From Actinomycetes bacterium (GTDB lineage: Bacteria > Actinomycetota > Acidimicrobiia > Acidimicrobiales > Ilumatobacteraceae), in assembly GCA_025360105.1 (NCBI GenBank), contig JANYCT010000088.1, positions 1-42,822 of the forward strand: DNA of 42,822 bases, given 5' to 3'. Shown here piece after piece: positions 7,705 to 15,558 of the stretch. How positions within the stretch are numbered: position 1 is the first letter of the stretch; every line of letters begins with the position of its first letter. The translations under genes and the position numbers were made by a program. The notes under the pieces are model-generated. The model was not told where the DNA came from, searched no databases, and saw only the letters and a program-made list of their open reading frames with translations.

Positions 7705-8699
7705 GAGTTCACCACCTTGAAGAACGGCAACGACAGCGCGTCGTCGCAATGCTGGACGACGAGTTGCACGGCGGCACCAATCTGCAGTTGTTCGGGCGTG
7801 GTGTCCACGGTGTTGGCCACCACGCGAATGCCTTCGGGCAAGTCGACGAGCACGACCTGGTTCGGATAGTCGATGCTGGGGATCTGCGGATAGTGCACGA
7901 CCACGAAGCTGTGGATCGTGCCGGTGCCCGATGCTTCGATGGTGTCCCACGCGAGCGAATGACAGTTGCGGCACATCGGCCCAGCCGGGTGGCGCAAGGT
8001 GCCACAGTCGGCACAGCGCTGGATGAGGAGCTTGCCCTGCTGCAGACCCTCGAACCAGAACGCGATGTCGTGCGTGACCGATGGCCGCGGACGCATTGCG
8101 CGAGCCGCAGGGGCTGCAGGCTTCTTCGCTGCCGGACGGAACTTGAGGATGCGGAACAGCATCGAGCCGACGCGCTCGCCGGCAGCATCGAAGTAGTCCT
8201 GCCGTGTGGTGATGAAGTGCCCAGTGCCGAGCCCGGTTGTCTTTTCTTCAGACACTGCGTCGATGACCGTGCGCATGGTGAGTCGGTCGCCGGGGCGCAA
8301 ATAGCGGTCGTAGCTCTGCTCGCAGTTCGTTGCCACCACCGAGGTGAACCCCTTCGATTCGACGAGCTTGGTGAGCTGCGCGTAGGGGTTGGTGTCGCTC
8401 TCGTCGCGGGCCTCACCGAATGGCCGCATTACCCATGCCTGCAACATCGTGGGCGGGGCCACGAGGCCACCGTGCACCGACGATTCCGCCGCAGCCCGGT
8501 CGAGGTAGACAGGATTGGTGTCGCCCATGGCCTCGCACCAGTGCCGCACCATCGGCACGTTCACCTCATCGGGGGCCAGCGCCTGCACGCCGATCTCGAG
8601 ACCCGCGAAGGTCCGCAGCTGCTCGAAGTACGCGGCGCTCTCTGCCTGCGCGTTGGCCGCCTGTGCACTCGCGGCCTGCGCGTCATCGGTTGCGCTCAT
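7701..8699 (-). CDS. chsH2: ChsH2-like fusion: MaoC hot-dog hydratase domain plus DUF35 OB-fold domain
   Basis: This 332-residue two-domain protein carries a hot-dog domain at about residues 21-178, a proline/alanine/lysine-rich linker at 179-198 and a DUF35 domain at 199-332. The DUF35 zinc ribbon uses Cys219, Cys222, Cys233 and Cys236 (CADC and CRNC). M. tuberculosis ChsH2 (Rv3542c) has the same layout. Its first domain forms the hydratase with ChsH1, and its DUF35 domain is the aldolase partner of Ltp2 that passes on the hydrated product. The first 20 residues are an alanine/glutamine-rich low-complexity repeat (AQAASAQAANAQA). ATG 8699 overlaps the upstream ACAD stop by 4 bp. An in-frame ATG at 8726 exists but would sit deep inside that gene. 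Confidence 0.93.
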   Translation of the reverse strand: MSATDDAQAASAQAANAQAESAAYFEQLRTFAGLEIGVQALAPDEVNVPMVRHWCEAMGDTNPVYLDRAAAESSVHGGLVAPPTMLQAWVMRPFGEARDESDTNPYAQLTKLVESKGFTSVVATNCEQSYDRYLRPGDRLTMRTVIDAVSEEKTTGLGTGHFITTRQDYFDAAGERVGSMLFRILKFRPAAKKPAAPAARAMRPRPSVTHDIAFWFEGLQQGKLLIQRCADCGTLRHPAGPMCRNCHSLAWDTIEASGTGTIHSFVVVHYPQIPSIDYPNQVVLVDLPEGIRVVANTVDTTPEQLQIGAAVQLVVQHCDDALSLPFFKVVNS

Positions 8700-9916
8700 C
8701 GTCCACTCCCTCGGGTCTCGCGCCACGGTAGATCACGGTCGATCGTTGGTTCGCGCGGCAGGCCCAATGCCCGCTCGCCGATCACGTTGCCCTGGATCTC
8801 GTCGGTGCCACCGCCGAGGCGAACCGCATACTGACCGCAGAAGGTCTGCTGCCACAGACCGTCGTCGAGGGCAGACTCACCCCACAACACACCGTCGGCA
8901 CCTTGGATGCTGAGCGCCAACGCCGTCGTGGCGGCCCAGTGCCGTGCGTAGAACAGCTTCATCGTGCTGGCCACCACACCGGGCATCTCGCCGCGGCTGA
9001 TCGATGTACGCAGGCGGTATCCCATGTACTGCAAGACAGCGGCACGGGTGTGCGCCTTGGCGATGCCCTGACGCACGATCGGATCGTCGGTACGGCCGAA
9101 AGAACGGGCCATCTCGATGAGTTCCTGGATGCTCCACGACGTGTTGCCTCCGCCGATGAGCGCACGCTCATTCGAGAGCGTGGTGTGAGCGATCTTCCAA
9201 CCCGCATTGACCTCGCCCACCACGTTGGCGACGGGGATTCGAACGTCGGTCAGGAAGACCTCATTGAAATGCGCGACCCCGGTGATCTGGCGCAGCGGTC
9301 GCACCTCGATGCCGGGTGAGCGCATGTCGAGGATGAAGTAGGTGATACCCGCGTGCTTGGGCGCATCGGGGTCGGTGCGTGCGAGCAGGATCGCGTACAC
9401 GCTGTGCTGCGCGCCCGAGGTCCACACCTTCTGGCCATTGATGACCCATTCGTCGCCATCGATGACCGCCCGTGTACCCACGTTGGCCAGATCGCTGCCA
9501 GCCTCGGGCTCACTGAACAGTTGACACCAGATGTCGTCACCGCGCAGCATCGCGTCGAGGTGGCCGCGTTGCGCATCCGTACCGTGCATCATCAACGTCG
9601 GTGCCACCATGCCGTGCGCTACCGCGAACGCACCCGTCGCGACGTCGAACTTGTTCTGCTCTTCGGCGAAGATGGCGGCCTGCCACGGAGTGCCGCCGCG
9701 GCCACCGAAGCGCTTCGGCCAGGTGAGCCCGGCCCAGCCGCCGTCGTACAGCACGCGCTGCCATTGCTGGCAGGCACGCGCATGAATGTCTTGCTCGACG
9801 TCGGTGGATGCCTGGCGGTGCCGTTTGGTGGGGTCGCGCCGGGTGGCGTTCTGCTCGAGCCAGCCACGCGCCTCGGCGCGAAAAGCTGCCTCGTCGGGTG
9901 AATCGCCGATATCCAT
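8696..9916 (-). CDS. Acyl-CoA dehydrogenase, catalytic (alpha-type) subunit of the igr-type cluster
   Basis: This 406-residue ACAD contains the flavin-binding segment FSEPEAGSDLANVGTRA and VINGQKVWTSGA. It has Glu250 in LSNERALIGG, at the catalytic-base position of the FadE26/FadE29 type, and ends in GGGTDEIQGNVIGERALGL. It is probably the active member of a heterotetramer with the 6580-7704 protein, as in the ChsE1-ChsE2 complex. Its sequence is not an obvious FadE29, so no symbol is given. The frame stays open upstream to 10099, over the neighbouring oxidoreductase gene. ATG 9916 lies 4 bp after that gene's stop and begins a normal ACAD N-terminus (MDIGDSPDEAAFRAEARGWL). Confidence 0.9.
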   Translation of the reverse strand: MDIGDSPDEAAFRAEARGWLEQNATRRDPTKRHRQASTDVEQDIHARACQQWQRVLYDGGWAGLTWPKRFGGRGGTPWQAAIFAEEQNKFDVATGAFAVAHGMVAPTLMMHGTDAQRGHLDAMLRGDDIWCQLFSEPEAGSDLANVGTRAVIDGDEWVINGQKVWTSGAQHSVYAILLARTDPDAPKHAGITYFILDMRSPGIEVRPLRQITGVAHFNEVFLTDVRIPVANVVGEVNAGWKIAHTTLSNERALIGGGNTSWSIQELIEMARSFGRTDDPIVRQGIAKAHTRAAVLQYMGYRLRTSISRGEMPGVVASTMKLFYARHWAATTALALSIQGADGVLWGESALDDGLWQQTFCGQYAVRLGGGTDEIQGNVIGERALGLPREPTIDRDLPWRETRGSGR

Positions 9917-9920
9917 TGGG

Positions 9921-11063
9921 TCAGCTGACCGGCACCGGAGCAAGGATTCCCAGTTGGGCCTCGCGCTGGCGCGTGGTGGAGTGCACGGGATCCTTGTCGA
10001 ACTCGGGAAGCACGTACTTGCCGAAGGTTTCGTACGCCTCGGTGGCATTCTCCAACGACACATCGGTAGCAAACGTTCCGAAGGCGAGCTGGTCGGCACC
10101 GATGGACTCGTAACGCTTCAGCGAGGTGATCGCTTCGTCGGGGGAGCCCACCGCGATGATGCCCTTCCTGATCGCGTATTCCAGCTGATCGGGCGTCGGT
10201 GGCGCCGGCACATCGGGCCACTTCGGCTGACCGTCGGAGATGGGGAAACTGTCGAGGTACTTGAGCAACAGCGCCGTGTGGTAGTTGCCGCGATTGTTCA
10301 GCGACACCTGACGGGCACGGGCGCCATCCTCGAGCACCATCATGTCGGTGGTGACCATGATGTTGTTGTTGACATAGCCACCGATGGGCTCGGCTTTTTC
10401 GATGTTCTTCTTGTAAATCTCGATCAACGGGGCCAGTGTCTCGGGAGTGCCGAGCGTGAAGCACAACACACCGAGGCCGAGGCGAGCTGCTTTCTCGAAC
10501 GTACCCGGCGAACCGGCCGCCACCCAGATGGGCGGGTGCGGGTTGATGTACGGCTTGGGCAACACGTTGCGGCGAGGCATCGTAAAGAACTTGCCGTCGA
10601 ACGGGCCATACTCTCCCACGCCCATCATCTTGATGATCTCGGGCAACGTCTCGTCGTACATTTCGCGGGTGACATCCATGCTCTCGATGTTGAACCCGAA
10701 CACCTCGGTCGACGACGATCCGCGACCGGTGCCCCATTCGAAGCGACCCTGGCTGAGCTGATCGAGCATCGCCACTTTCTCAGCCACGCGCGAGGGCGGT
10801 GAGACATTTGGCGTGATGTTGATGATGCCCGAACCGATATGGATGTTCTTCGTGCGCGCCAGCGCGTACGCCATGAAGGCTTCGCTGGCAGACAGGTGCG
10901 AGTACTCATCGAGGAAGTGATGCTCACTCACCCACGCATACTTGAAACCGACGCGGTCGGCCACTTCGATGATGGCCAGTTCCTCGCGCAGGACCTGCTG
11001 CTCGGTGCGCTCACCGCGCCGATGTACCGGGTGATACATCTGATTGAAGAGCCCGAATTCCAC
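9921..11063 (-). CDS. LLM-class (luciferase-like) flavin- or F420-dependent oxidoreductase
   Basis: This 380-residue TIM-barrel protein has the early AWVSEHHF motif, LLM-family signatures such as GRFEWGTGRGSSSTE, and PPIWVAAGSP. The EHHF motif is shared with FMN-dependent bacterial luciferase-like monooxygenases, but F420 use cannot be excluded in an actinobacterium. M. tuberculosis carries a similar gene, Rv3520c, inside its cholesterol regulon, where its role is unproven. The start is GTG 11063 with the purine-rich GGGGGTAGG just before it. Only 4 bp separate it from the igr-type ACAD downstream, so it is probably the first gene of that transcription unit. An 86-bp gap upstream could hold a promoter. 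Confidence 0.88.
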   Translation of the reverse strand: MEFGLFNQMYHPVHRRGERTEQQVLREELAIIEVADRVGFKYAWVSEHHFLDEYSHLSASEAFMAYALARTKNIHIGSGIINITPNVSPPSRVAEKVAMLDQLSQGRFEWGTGRGSSSTEVFGFNIESMDVTREMYDETLPEIIKMMGVGEYGPFDGKFFTMPRRNVLPKPYINPHPPIWVAAGSPGTFEKAARLGLGVLCFTLGTPETLAPLIEIYKKNIEKAEPIGGYVNNNIMVTTDMMVLEDGARARQVSLNNRGNYHTALLLKYLDSFPISDGQPKWPDVPAPPTPDQLEYAIRKGIIAVGSPDEAITSLKRYESIGADQLAFGTFATDVSLENATEAYETFGKYVLPEFDKDPVHSTTRQREAQLGILAPVPVS

Positions 11064-11115
11064 GACCTACCCCCACGGAAAAGGCGCGCGCCTGCGCGAC
11101 TGGTGAATCGTAACG

Positions 11116-11130
11116 TAATGGATGGCATTA
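11116..11130. promoter_or_regulatory. Short inverted repeat upstream of the igr-type operon
   Basis: TAATG-GATGG-CATTA is a perfect 5-bp-arm inverted repeat. It lies in the 86-bp gap between the CoA-transferase-like gene and the LLM gene that heads the igr-type run, about 53 bp before the LLM start. It is AT-rich in a GC-rich setting, so it could be an operator or part of a promoter. The arms are short and chance is a real alternative. It does not match the KstR or KstR2 motifs as I remember them. Confidence 0.3.
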
Positions 11131-11149
11131 GCCAATCATCAGCCCAACG

Positions 11150-12397
11150 TCAGCCCAACGCGCCGGCGGCACGCAACGCAGCGAGCCGCGCTGCGTCGTA
11201 GCCGAGCACGCGCCGCAGTACCTCATCGGTGTGCTGGCCGATGGTGGGTGCCACGCTGGGCACCGGAAGTTGCTCACCCTCGATGTGCAGCGGGAACAAC
11301 AGCTGTTCGCAGCCGGTCTGTTCCATCGTGGTCCAGGTGAACCGGTCGATGAACTGCGGGTCGGTGATCACCGTCTCGGGTGTGTTCACCGGCGCAATGG
11401 TGGTGTTGTGGTCGCTCGCGAACTGCAACCATTCGGCCGATGTGCGGGTACGGAAGATCTCGCGCAACTCGGCTTGCAGCGCGACGTTGCCGAGTGCATG
11501 GTCGGCGTACTTGCTGCCCGGATACCGTTCGAACAGGTCCTCGCGACCGACACCCACGCAGAAGTTCTTCCAGAACGACTGCTCACTGGCCATCAGCAGC
11601 ACATGTCCGTCGGCCGATTCGTAGAACTGGTAACGAACGCCGTCCCACATCCCGCCGAGGCCCGGCTTGCGACGCGCGAAGTTGTCGCTGCTGTTCCCCG
11701 TGGCCACATCGGCAGGCTGCTCGTATGCCTTCCAGCTCTCGATGCGATACCAGTCGAAGTATGCGGCCGCATCGCTTTGGGCGATCTCCATGTACGCGCC
11801 CTCTCCAGTGGTGCGAGCACGCACGAGCGCGGCGAGCACGGCCATGGCTCCGAATGCAGGGCCCGCGGTGATGCCGATGTTGGTCTGGTCAGGGGTGCGA
11901 CAGAAGCCGTCGGCGTCGACGACCGGGTTGATCTGGCCCGCCCACGAATCGAAGGCCACGCCATGCGCCGGCAGATCACGGTATGGCCCGGTGGCTCCGT
12001 ACCCGCTGATGCTGCAGAACACGATGGCAGGGTTGATCGCGCGCAGGCGTTCGTGGGTGAACCCGCGCTTGTCGAGAAACCCTGGCCGCATCGCCTCGAT
12101 GATGACATCGGACTTGGCGATGAGGTCGGCCAGCACGGCGTCGGCCTCTGAGGTCTTGAGATCGAGGACCAATGATTCCTTGCCGCGATTCACGTGCAGG
12201 TGCAGCAGCGAGGTGCCCTCGATGATGGGCCAGGTCATCTGACGCACATAGTCACCCGACGGCGCCTCGATCTTGATGACCTCCGCGCCGAAATCGACCA
12301 GGTGACCCGCGAGCGCGGCCGGCCCCAGCAACGACAGATCGAGCACACGAACACCCGCGAGCAGGCCCCCGCCCAGTGTTTGATCTTCAACCGACAC
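11150..12397 (-). CDS. Class III CoA-transferase family (CaiB/BaiF) protein, catalytic Asp apparently replaced
   Basis: This 415-residue CaiB/BaiF-family protein has GVRVLDLSLLGPAALAGHLV at the start, FGAEVIKIEAP and the TGEGAYMEIAQSDAAAYFDW stretch. By eye, the segment NIGITAGPAFGAMAVLAAL aligns with the formyl-CoA transferase segment holding the catalytic Asp169 (GDSNTG). Isoleucine stands in place of that aspartate. Similar proteins, which I recall from mycobacteria, share the SDAAA-DWYR segment, so this may be a conserved subfamily rather than a broken gene. Its job could be CoA transfer, racemisation or something else. The start is GTG 12397 with a GGGAGCG ribosome-binding site. It lies 15 bp after an LLM gene and 86 bp before the next. 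Confidence 0.85.
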   Translation of the reverse strand: MSVEDQTLGGGLLAGVRVLDLSLLGPAALAGHLVDFGAEVIKIEAPSGDYVRQMTWPIIEGTSLLHLHVNRGKESLVLDLKTSEADAVLADLIAKSDVIIEAMRPGFLDKRGFTHERLRAINPAIVFCSISGYGATGPYRDLPAHGVAFDSWAGQINPVVDADGFCRTPDQTNIGITAGPAFGAMAVLAALVRARTTGEGAYMEIAQSDAAAYFDWYRIESWKAYEQPADVATGNSSDNFARRKPGLGGMWDGVRYQFYESADGHVLLMASEQSFWKNFCVGVGREDLFERYPGSKYADHALGNVALQAELREIFRTRTSAEWLQFASDHNTTIAPVNTPETVITDPQFIDRFTWTTMEQTGCEQLLFPLHIEGEQLPVPSVAPTIGQHTDEVLRRVLGYDAARLAALRAAGALG

Positions 12398-12412
12398 GAC
12401 ACGCTCCCGATC

Positions 12413-13399
12413 TCATTGCGCACCGGTGAGGTGCGGCAGTACATCATGTTCAAACAATCGCAGGGCGCGCCAAGCTGGCTCGGGTGGAATTCCGCCGAGC
12501 ATCGGATGCATCAGCACAAACGCCCACGGACCTGCGGCCTCGATTTCGGCAAGCAGTGCCTCCGGTGTGAGCACGCGATACATGCTGCGCTCTCGGATTT
12601 CGTCGACGCTCGTCGCCGGCTCGTACATCCCGTCGAGCCCCGCATCGCTCATCCATCGACCGTAGGCATTCGTCTCGTAGAGAAAGTACTCCCCCACGTC
12701 GCGCCAGCCCTGCTCGACGTCGTCGGCCAAGTAGAAGTTGGCAATACCTGCACCCATGTAGGGGCCGGGATCGGCATTGCCGAGCGCGATACGTTCGTCG
12801 CGATAGTGCGTCCACACCTCGGGCAGACTCGGCACGAAGCCGTCGGCGATACGTGCCGCACGGCGTGCCGCCGCGGGTGTGCTGCCACCTAACGACAGCG
12901 AAGGGCCGCCGACTCGATCGGGCGTCGGCGTGACCCGCACGCTGCGACCTCGATGCTCGAACGTGTCGCCGCTGAAGGCCTGACGAAGCACCTCGATCGC
13001 GGTCGTGGTGCGGCGCGCTCGTTCGGCCATGGGCACATCGAACATCGCGAACTCATCGGCCACGTACCCGTTGGCCACCACCAGATCGAGCCGGCCCGCG
13101 CTGATCAGATCGACGACCGCCGCGTCCTCGGCGAGACGCAACGGGTCGTGTAACGGAGCAACGACGGCCGAGACCATGATGCGCATCGACCGGGTTCGCG
13201 CCGCAACAGCGCCCGCCATCACCAGCGGACTGGGCAGATAGCCATCGAGGCTGCCATGGTGCTCGGACAAGACCACCATCATGAAACCCAGCTCGTCGGC
13301 CCACGCGGCCATGTCGAGTCCTGCGCTGTATCTCTGCGTCATCGACGCGCCAGCAAAGGCTGGATTGCGGAAGTCAAACCGAAGCCCGAAGAACGCCAT
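12413..13399 (-). CDS. LLM-class flavin- or F420-dependent oxidoreductase
   Basis: This 328-residue luciferase-like protein has MMVVLSEHHGS near residue 50, DLISAGRLDLVVANGYVADE and the LSLGGSTPAAARRAARIADG segment typical of LLM oxidoreductases. The frame continues upstream to 13549, but ATG 13399 has a strong AAAGGGG ribosome-binding site and begins a proper LLM N-terminus (MAFFGLRFDFR). It is the first gene of the minus-strand run that continues into the igr-type genes. It is divergent from the YihY-like gene across an 81-bp gap. Substrate and cofactor are unknown, and a role in steroid oxidation is inferred only from company. Confidence 0.87.
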   Translation of the reverse strand: MAFFGLRFDFRNPAFAGASMTQRYSAGLDMAAWADELGFMMVVLSEHHGSLDGYLPSPLVMAGAVAARTRSMRIMVSAVVAPLHDPLRLAEDAAVVDLISAGRLDLVVANGYVADEFAMFDVPMAERARRTTTAIEVLRQAFSGDTFEHRGRSVRVTPTPDRVGGPSLSLGGSTPAAARRAARIADGFVPSLPEVWTHYRDERIALGNADPGPYMGAGIANFYLADDVEQGWRDVGEYFLYETNAYGRWMSDAGLDGMYEPATSVDEIRERSMYRVLTPEALLAEIEAAGPWAFVLMHPMLGGIPPEPAWRALRLFEHDVLPHLTGAQ

Positions 13400-13480
13400 G
13401 TCGATCCCCTTTCGGTCTCCGGCCGCGACAAGGCCACGGACCCGCCCCGGTTCGCTCCGGGTGCTGGCAAGATAGACCAC

Positions 13481-14389
13481 GTGAGCGAGAATCGACCATC
13501 TGTGGCAACGCCAACCGACGCGGCGCCACGCGATGATCGTTGGCGTCATCGGCGAGAACGATTCATGGCGATGCGCGCCGTCGACATCCCGACATCGATC
13601 GTGCAGCGCTTCTTTCGCATCGACGGCATCCGCAAAGCGATGCTGATGGCGTTCAACCTGTTCATCTCGATCATTCCGCTGATCATCATCACCTTCGCCT
13701 ATGTCTCACGAATACGAAGGCGGATCTCGCTCGGTCAGGTGTTCAACGAACAGTTCCACCTCCATGGAGAAACCGCCTCGGTGGTCATCCGGGCATTTCC
13801 ACCGACGTACAACATCATCAAGATCGCGTCGATCATTGCCATCGTGTCGTTCGCCCTCGGCGGCTTCGATGTCGGCTCGGTGTTCCAGACCACGTTCGCC
13901 GATGCGTGGGGCGTGCCTCGCCTGCGCGGTTGGCGCGGCTCTGTGCGCGGCGTGATCTGGTTCGTGATGGTGTTCGCCACATTCGGGCTGAGCCAGATCC
14001 TGCAACGGATCCCGGCCAAGAACGGTCCGCTGCTCTACGCCGTGACGGTGCCGATGGTGATGGTGATGAACTACGTGTTCTGGCTCGTCACTCCCCGACT
14101 GCTTCTCGACAAGCCACTCGCTTGGCGCGATCTGCGACCCGGGGCGATCTTGGGCATGCTCGCCAGCACGGGGCTGTGGATCGCGTCGCAGATCATTCTT
14201 CCCGGTTGGTTCAGTTGGTACGGCACGGGCTTCGGCGGGGTAGGCATCGCGCTGGCACTCTTGAGCTGGACCTACGTGGTCAGCATCGTCTGGGTCATCA
14301 TCGTGGTCATTTCAGCGATCATGTGGGAACGATCTGCCCCGCTCGACGAGGTCGCCGACCTCGTCGAACCCAACATCATCGGCATCTGA
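13481..14389 (+). CDS. YihY/BrkB-family integral membrane protein
   Basis: This 302-residue protein has about six membrane segments. The first is AMLMAFNLFISIIPLIIITF and the last covers LSWTYVVSIVWVIIVVIS. The spacing of hydrophobic blocks and the early FNLFISIIPL segment fit the YihY/UPF0761 family, whose function is not established. The start is set at GTG 13481 (VSENRPSV). A downstream ATG at 13565 (MAMRAVD) is possible, and the open frame upstream of 13481 lies over the divergent LLM gene. It stands alone on the plus strand between two minus-strand catabolic runs and converges on the ACAD ending at 14412. I see no link to steroid metabolism. Confidence 0.78.
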   Translation: MSENRPSVATPTDAAPRDDRWRHRRERFMAMRAVDIPTSIVQRFFRIDGIRKAMLMAFNLFISIIPLIIITFAYVSRIRRRISLGQVFNEQFHLHGETASVVIRAFPPTYNIIKIASIIAIVSFALGGFDVGSVFQTTFADAWGVPRLRGWRGSVRGVIWFVMVFATFGLSQILQRIPAKNGPLLYAVTVPMVMVMNYVFWLVTPRLLLDKPLAWRDLRPGAILGMLASTGLWIASQIILPGWFSWYGTGFGGVGIALALLSWTYVVSIVWVIIVVISAIMWERSAPLDEVADLVEPNIIGI

Positions 14390-14411
14390 CGCCGACGCCT
14401 CGCGGATACGG

Positions 14412-15557
14412 TCAGCGACGCATCCGAGGCAGGCCGAGGTGACGTTCCGCGATGTTGTTGCGGTTGATCTCGCTGGTGCCGCCGTAGATCGTGGTGACCG
14501 GCGAATGCCGAGCGTCGTATTCGATCCAGCCATCTGCAGCGGCACCCGGTTCTTGCAACTGCAACAACCCCTCAGCGCCGGCCATCTCCTGGAACCAGCG
14601 CGAGGCCTTCTGGTAGGCCTCGCTGGCAAACACCTTCGTCATTGAACCCTCGAGGCCGGGCAGACCACCCGATGCTGCGATCCAGGCGGAACGCTGCGTG
14701 AGCAGCGCTGCGACATGGTTGTCGATGGCCACCCGGGCAAGCTTCTCGCGCACTGCGGGTTCGGCAATGCGCCCGGAGTCCTCAGCCCATTGCGCCGTGT
14801 GGCGCAAGAGCGGCACGCCGGGATTCGTGCCCCCCATGACACCGCGTTCGTACGACAGGGCCACGCCCATCACCCGCCAACCGCCGTTGACCTCGCCGAG
14901 CACGCAGTCGTCGCTCACGCGGACATCGTCGTAGAAGGTGGCATTGGTGCGTTCGGTGCCCATGGTGTGAACGGGGTCCACCCGCACGCCCGGTGTGTCC
15001 ATCGGCACCAGGAACATCGTGAGTCCGTGATGGCGGGGCAGCGATGAATCGGTGCGCGCAAGCAGGATCACCCAACGTGCCTCGTGGGCCATCGTGGTCC
15101 ACATCTTGGCACCGTTGATGACCCACTGATCACCGTCACGAACAGCGCGGGTGGCGAGCGCCGATAGGTCACTTCCGGCATCAGGCTCGCTATAGCCGAG
15201 GCAGATCAGCGCCTCACCCGAGGTGACCGCAGGAATGACCTGCGCCCTTTGGTCCGGCGTGCCAACGTGGTGCACCACGCCCGCGATCATCACGGCCATG
15301 GCCAAGGCATCGAGAGGCGCCCCGGACTTTTCCATCTCGTTGAACAACACCCACAACTCGATCGGGTCGCCGGCGCCCAAACCCGGGACGGCACGTTCGA
15401 TCAGACCCGCTGCGGCAAGCGCCCGGTTCAGGGCCGGGTTGTTGAACGTGCCGGACGCGTGTTGTTCGTGTTCGGCCTCGGGCGTGTGATGCGCCGCGAT
15501 GATTTCTCGAACCTGCTGGCGGTAGGCCAACACGGCCGGCGAGAGCGTGAAGTCCAC
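14412..15557 (-). CDS. Acyl-CoA dehydrogenase, catalytic (alpha-type) subunit
   Basis: This 381-residue ACAD has LGYSEPDAGSDLSALATRAV, VINGAKMWTT and Glu237 in LSYERGVMGG at the catalytic-base position. It ends in GGTSEINRNNIAERHLGL. I start it at GTG 15557 (VDFTLSPAVLAY), which follows the partner gene's stop directly. GTG 15566, overlapping that stop, is the alternative. The frame is open far upstream over the partner gene, but that part is not ACAD-like. With the 15559-16569 protein it forms the second of the window's ACAD pairs, so a heteromeric dehydrogenase is likely. The substrate is not predictable, and a steroid acyl-CoA is inferred from context. Confidence 0.88.
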   Translation of the reverse strand: MDFTLSPAVLAYRQQVREIIAAHHTPEAEHEQHASGTFNNPALNRALAAAGLIERAVPGLGAGDPIELWVLFNEMEKSGAPLDALAMAVMIAGVVHHVGTPDQRAQVIPAVTSGEALICLGYSEPDAGSDLSALATRAVRDGDQWVINGAKMWTTMAHEARWVILLARTDSSLPRHHGLTMFLVPMDTPGVRVDPVHTMGTERTNATFYDDVRVSDDCVLGEVNGGWRVMGVALSYERGVMGGTNPGVPLLRHTAQWAEDSGRIAEPAVREKLARVAIDNHVAALLTQRSAWIAASGGLPGLEGSMTKVFASEAYQKASRWFQEMAGAEGLLQLQEPGAAADGWIEYDARHSPVTTIYGGTSEINRNNIAERHLGLPRMRR

Positions 15558-15558
15558 G

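Noticed and set aside
6577-7869. 430-codon open frame on the plus strand
   Set aside because: It lies opposite an ACAD and the end of chsH2, both with clear motifs. Its composition (His, Arg, Val, Gly-rich, no domain pattern) is that of an antisense frame in GC-rich DNA.
9786-10802. 338-codon open frame on the plus strand
   Set aside because: Antisense to the LLM oxidoreductase and the ACAD start. No recognisable motifs, and an ordinary GC-rich shadow.
13446-13461. CCCGG-TTCGCT-CCGGG hairpin between the LLM and YihY-like genes
   Set aside because: Short GC arms are expected by chance here, and the position before a start does not suit a terminator.
13540-14442. 300-codon plus-strand frame over the YihY-like gene
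   Set aside because: Shifted frame full of Arg and His. The YihY frame has proper membrane segments instead.
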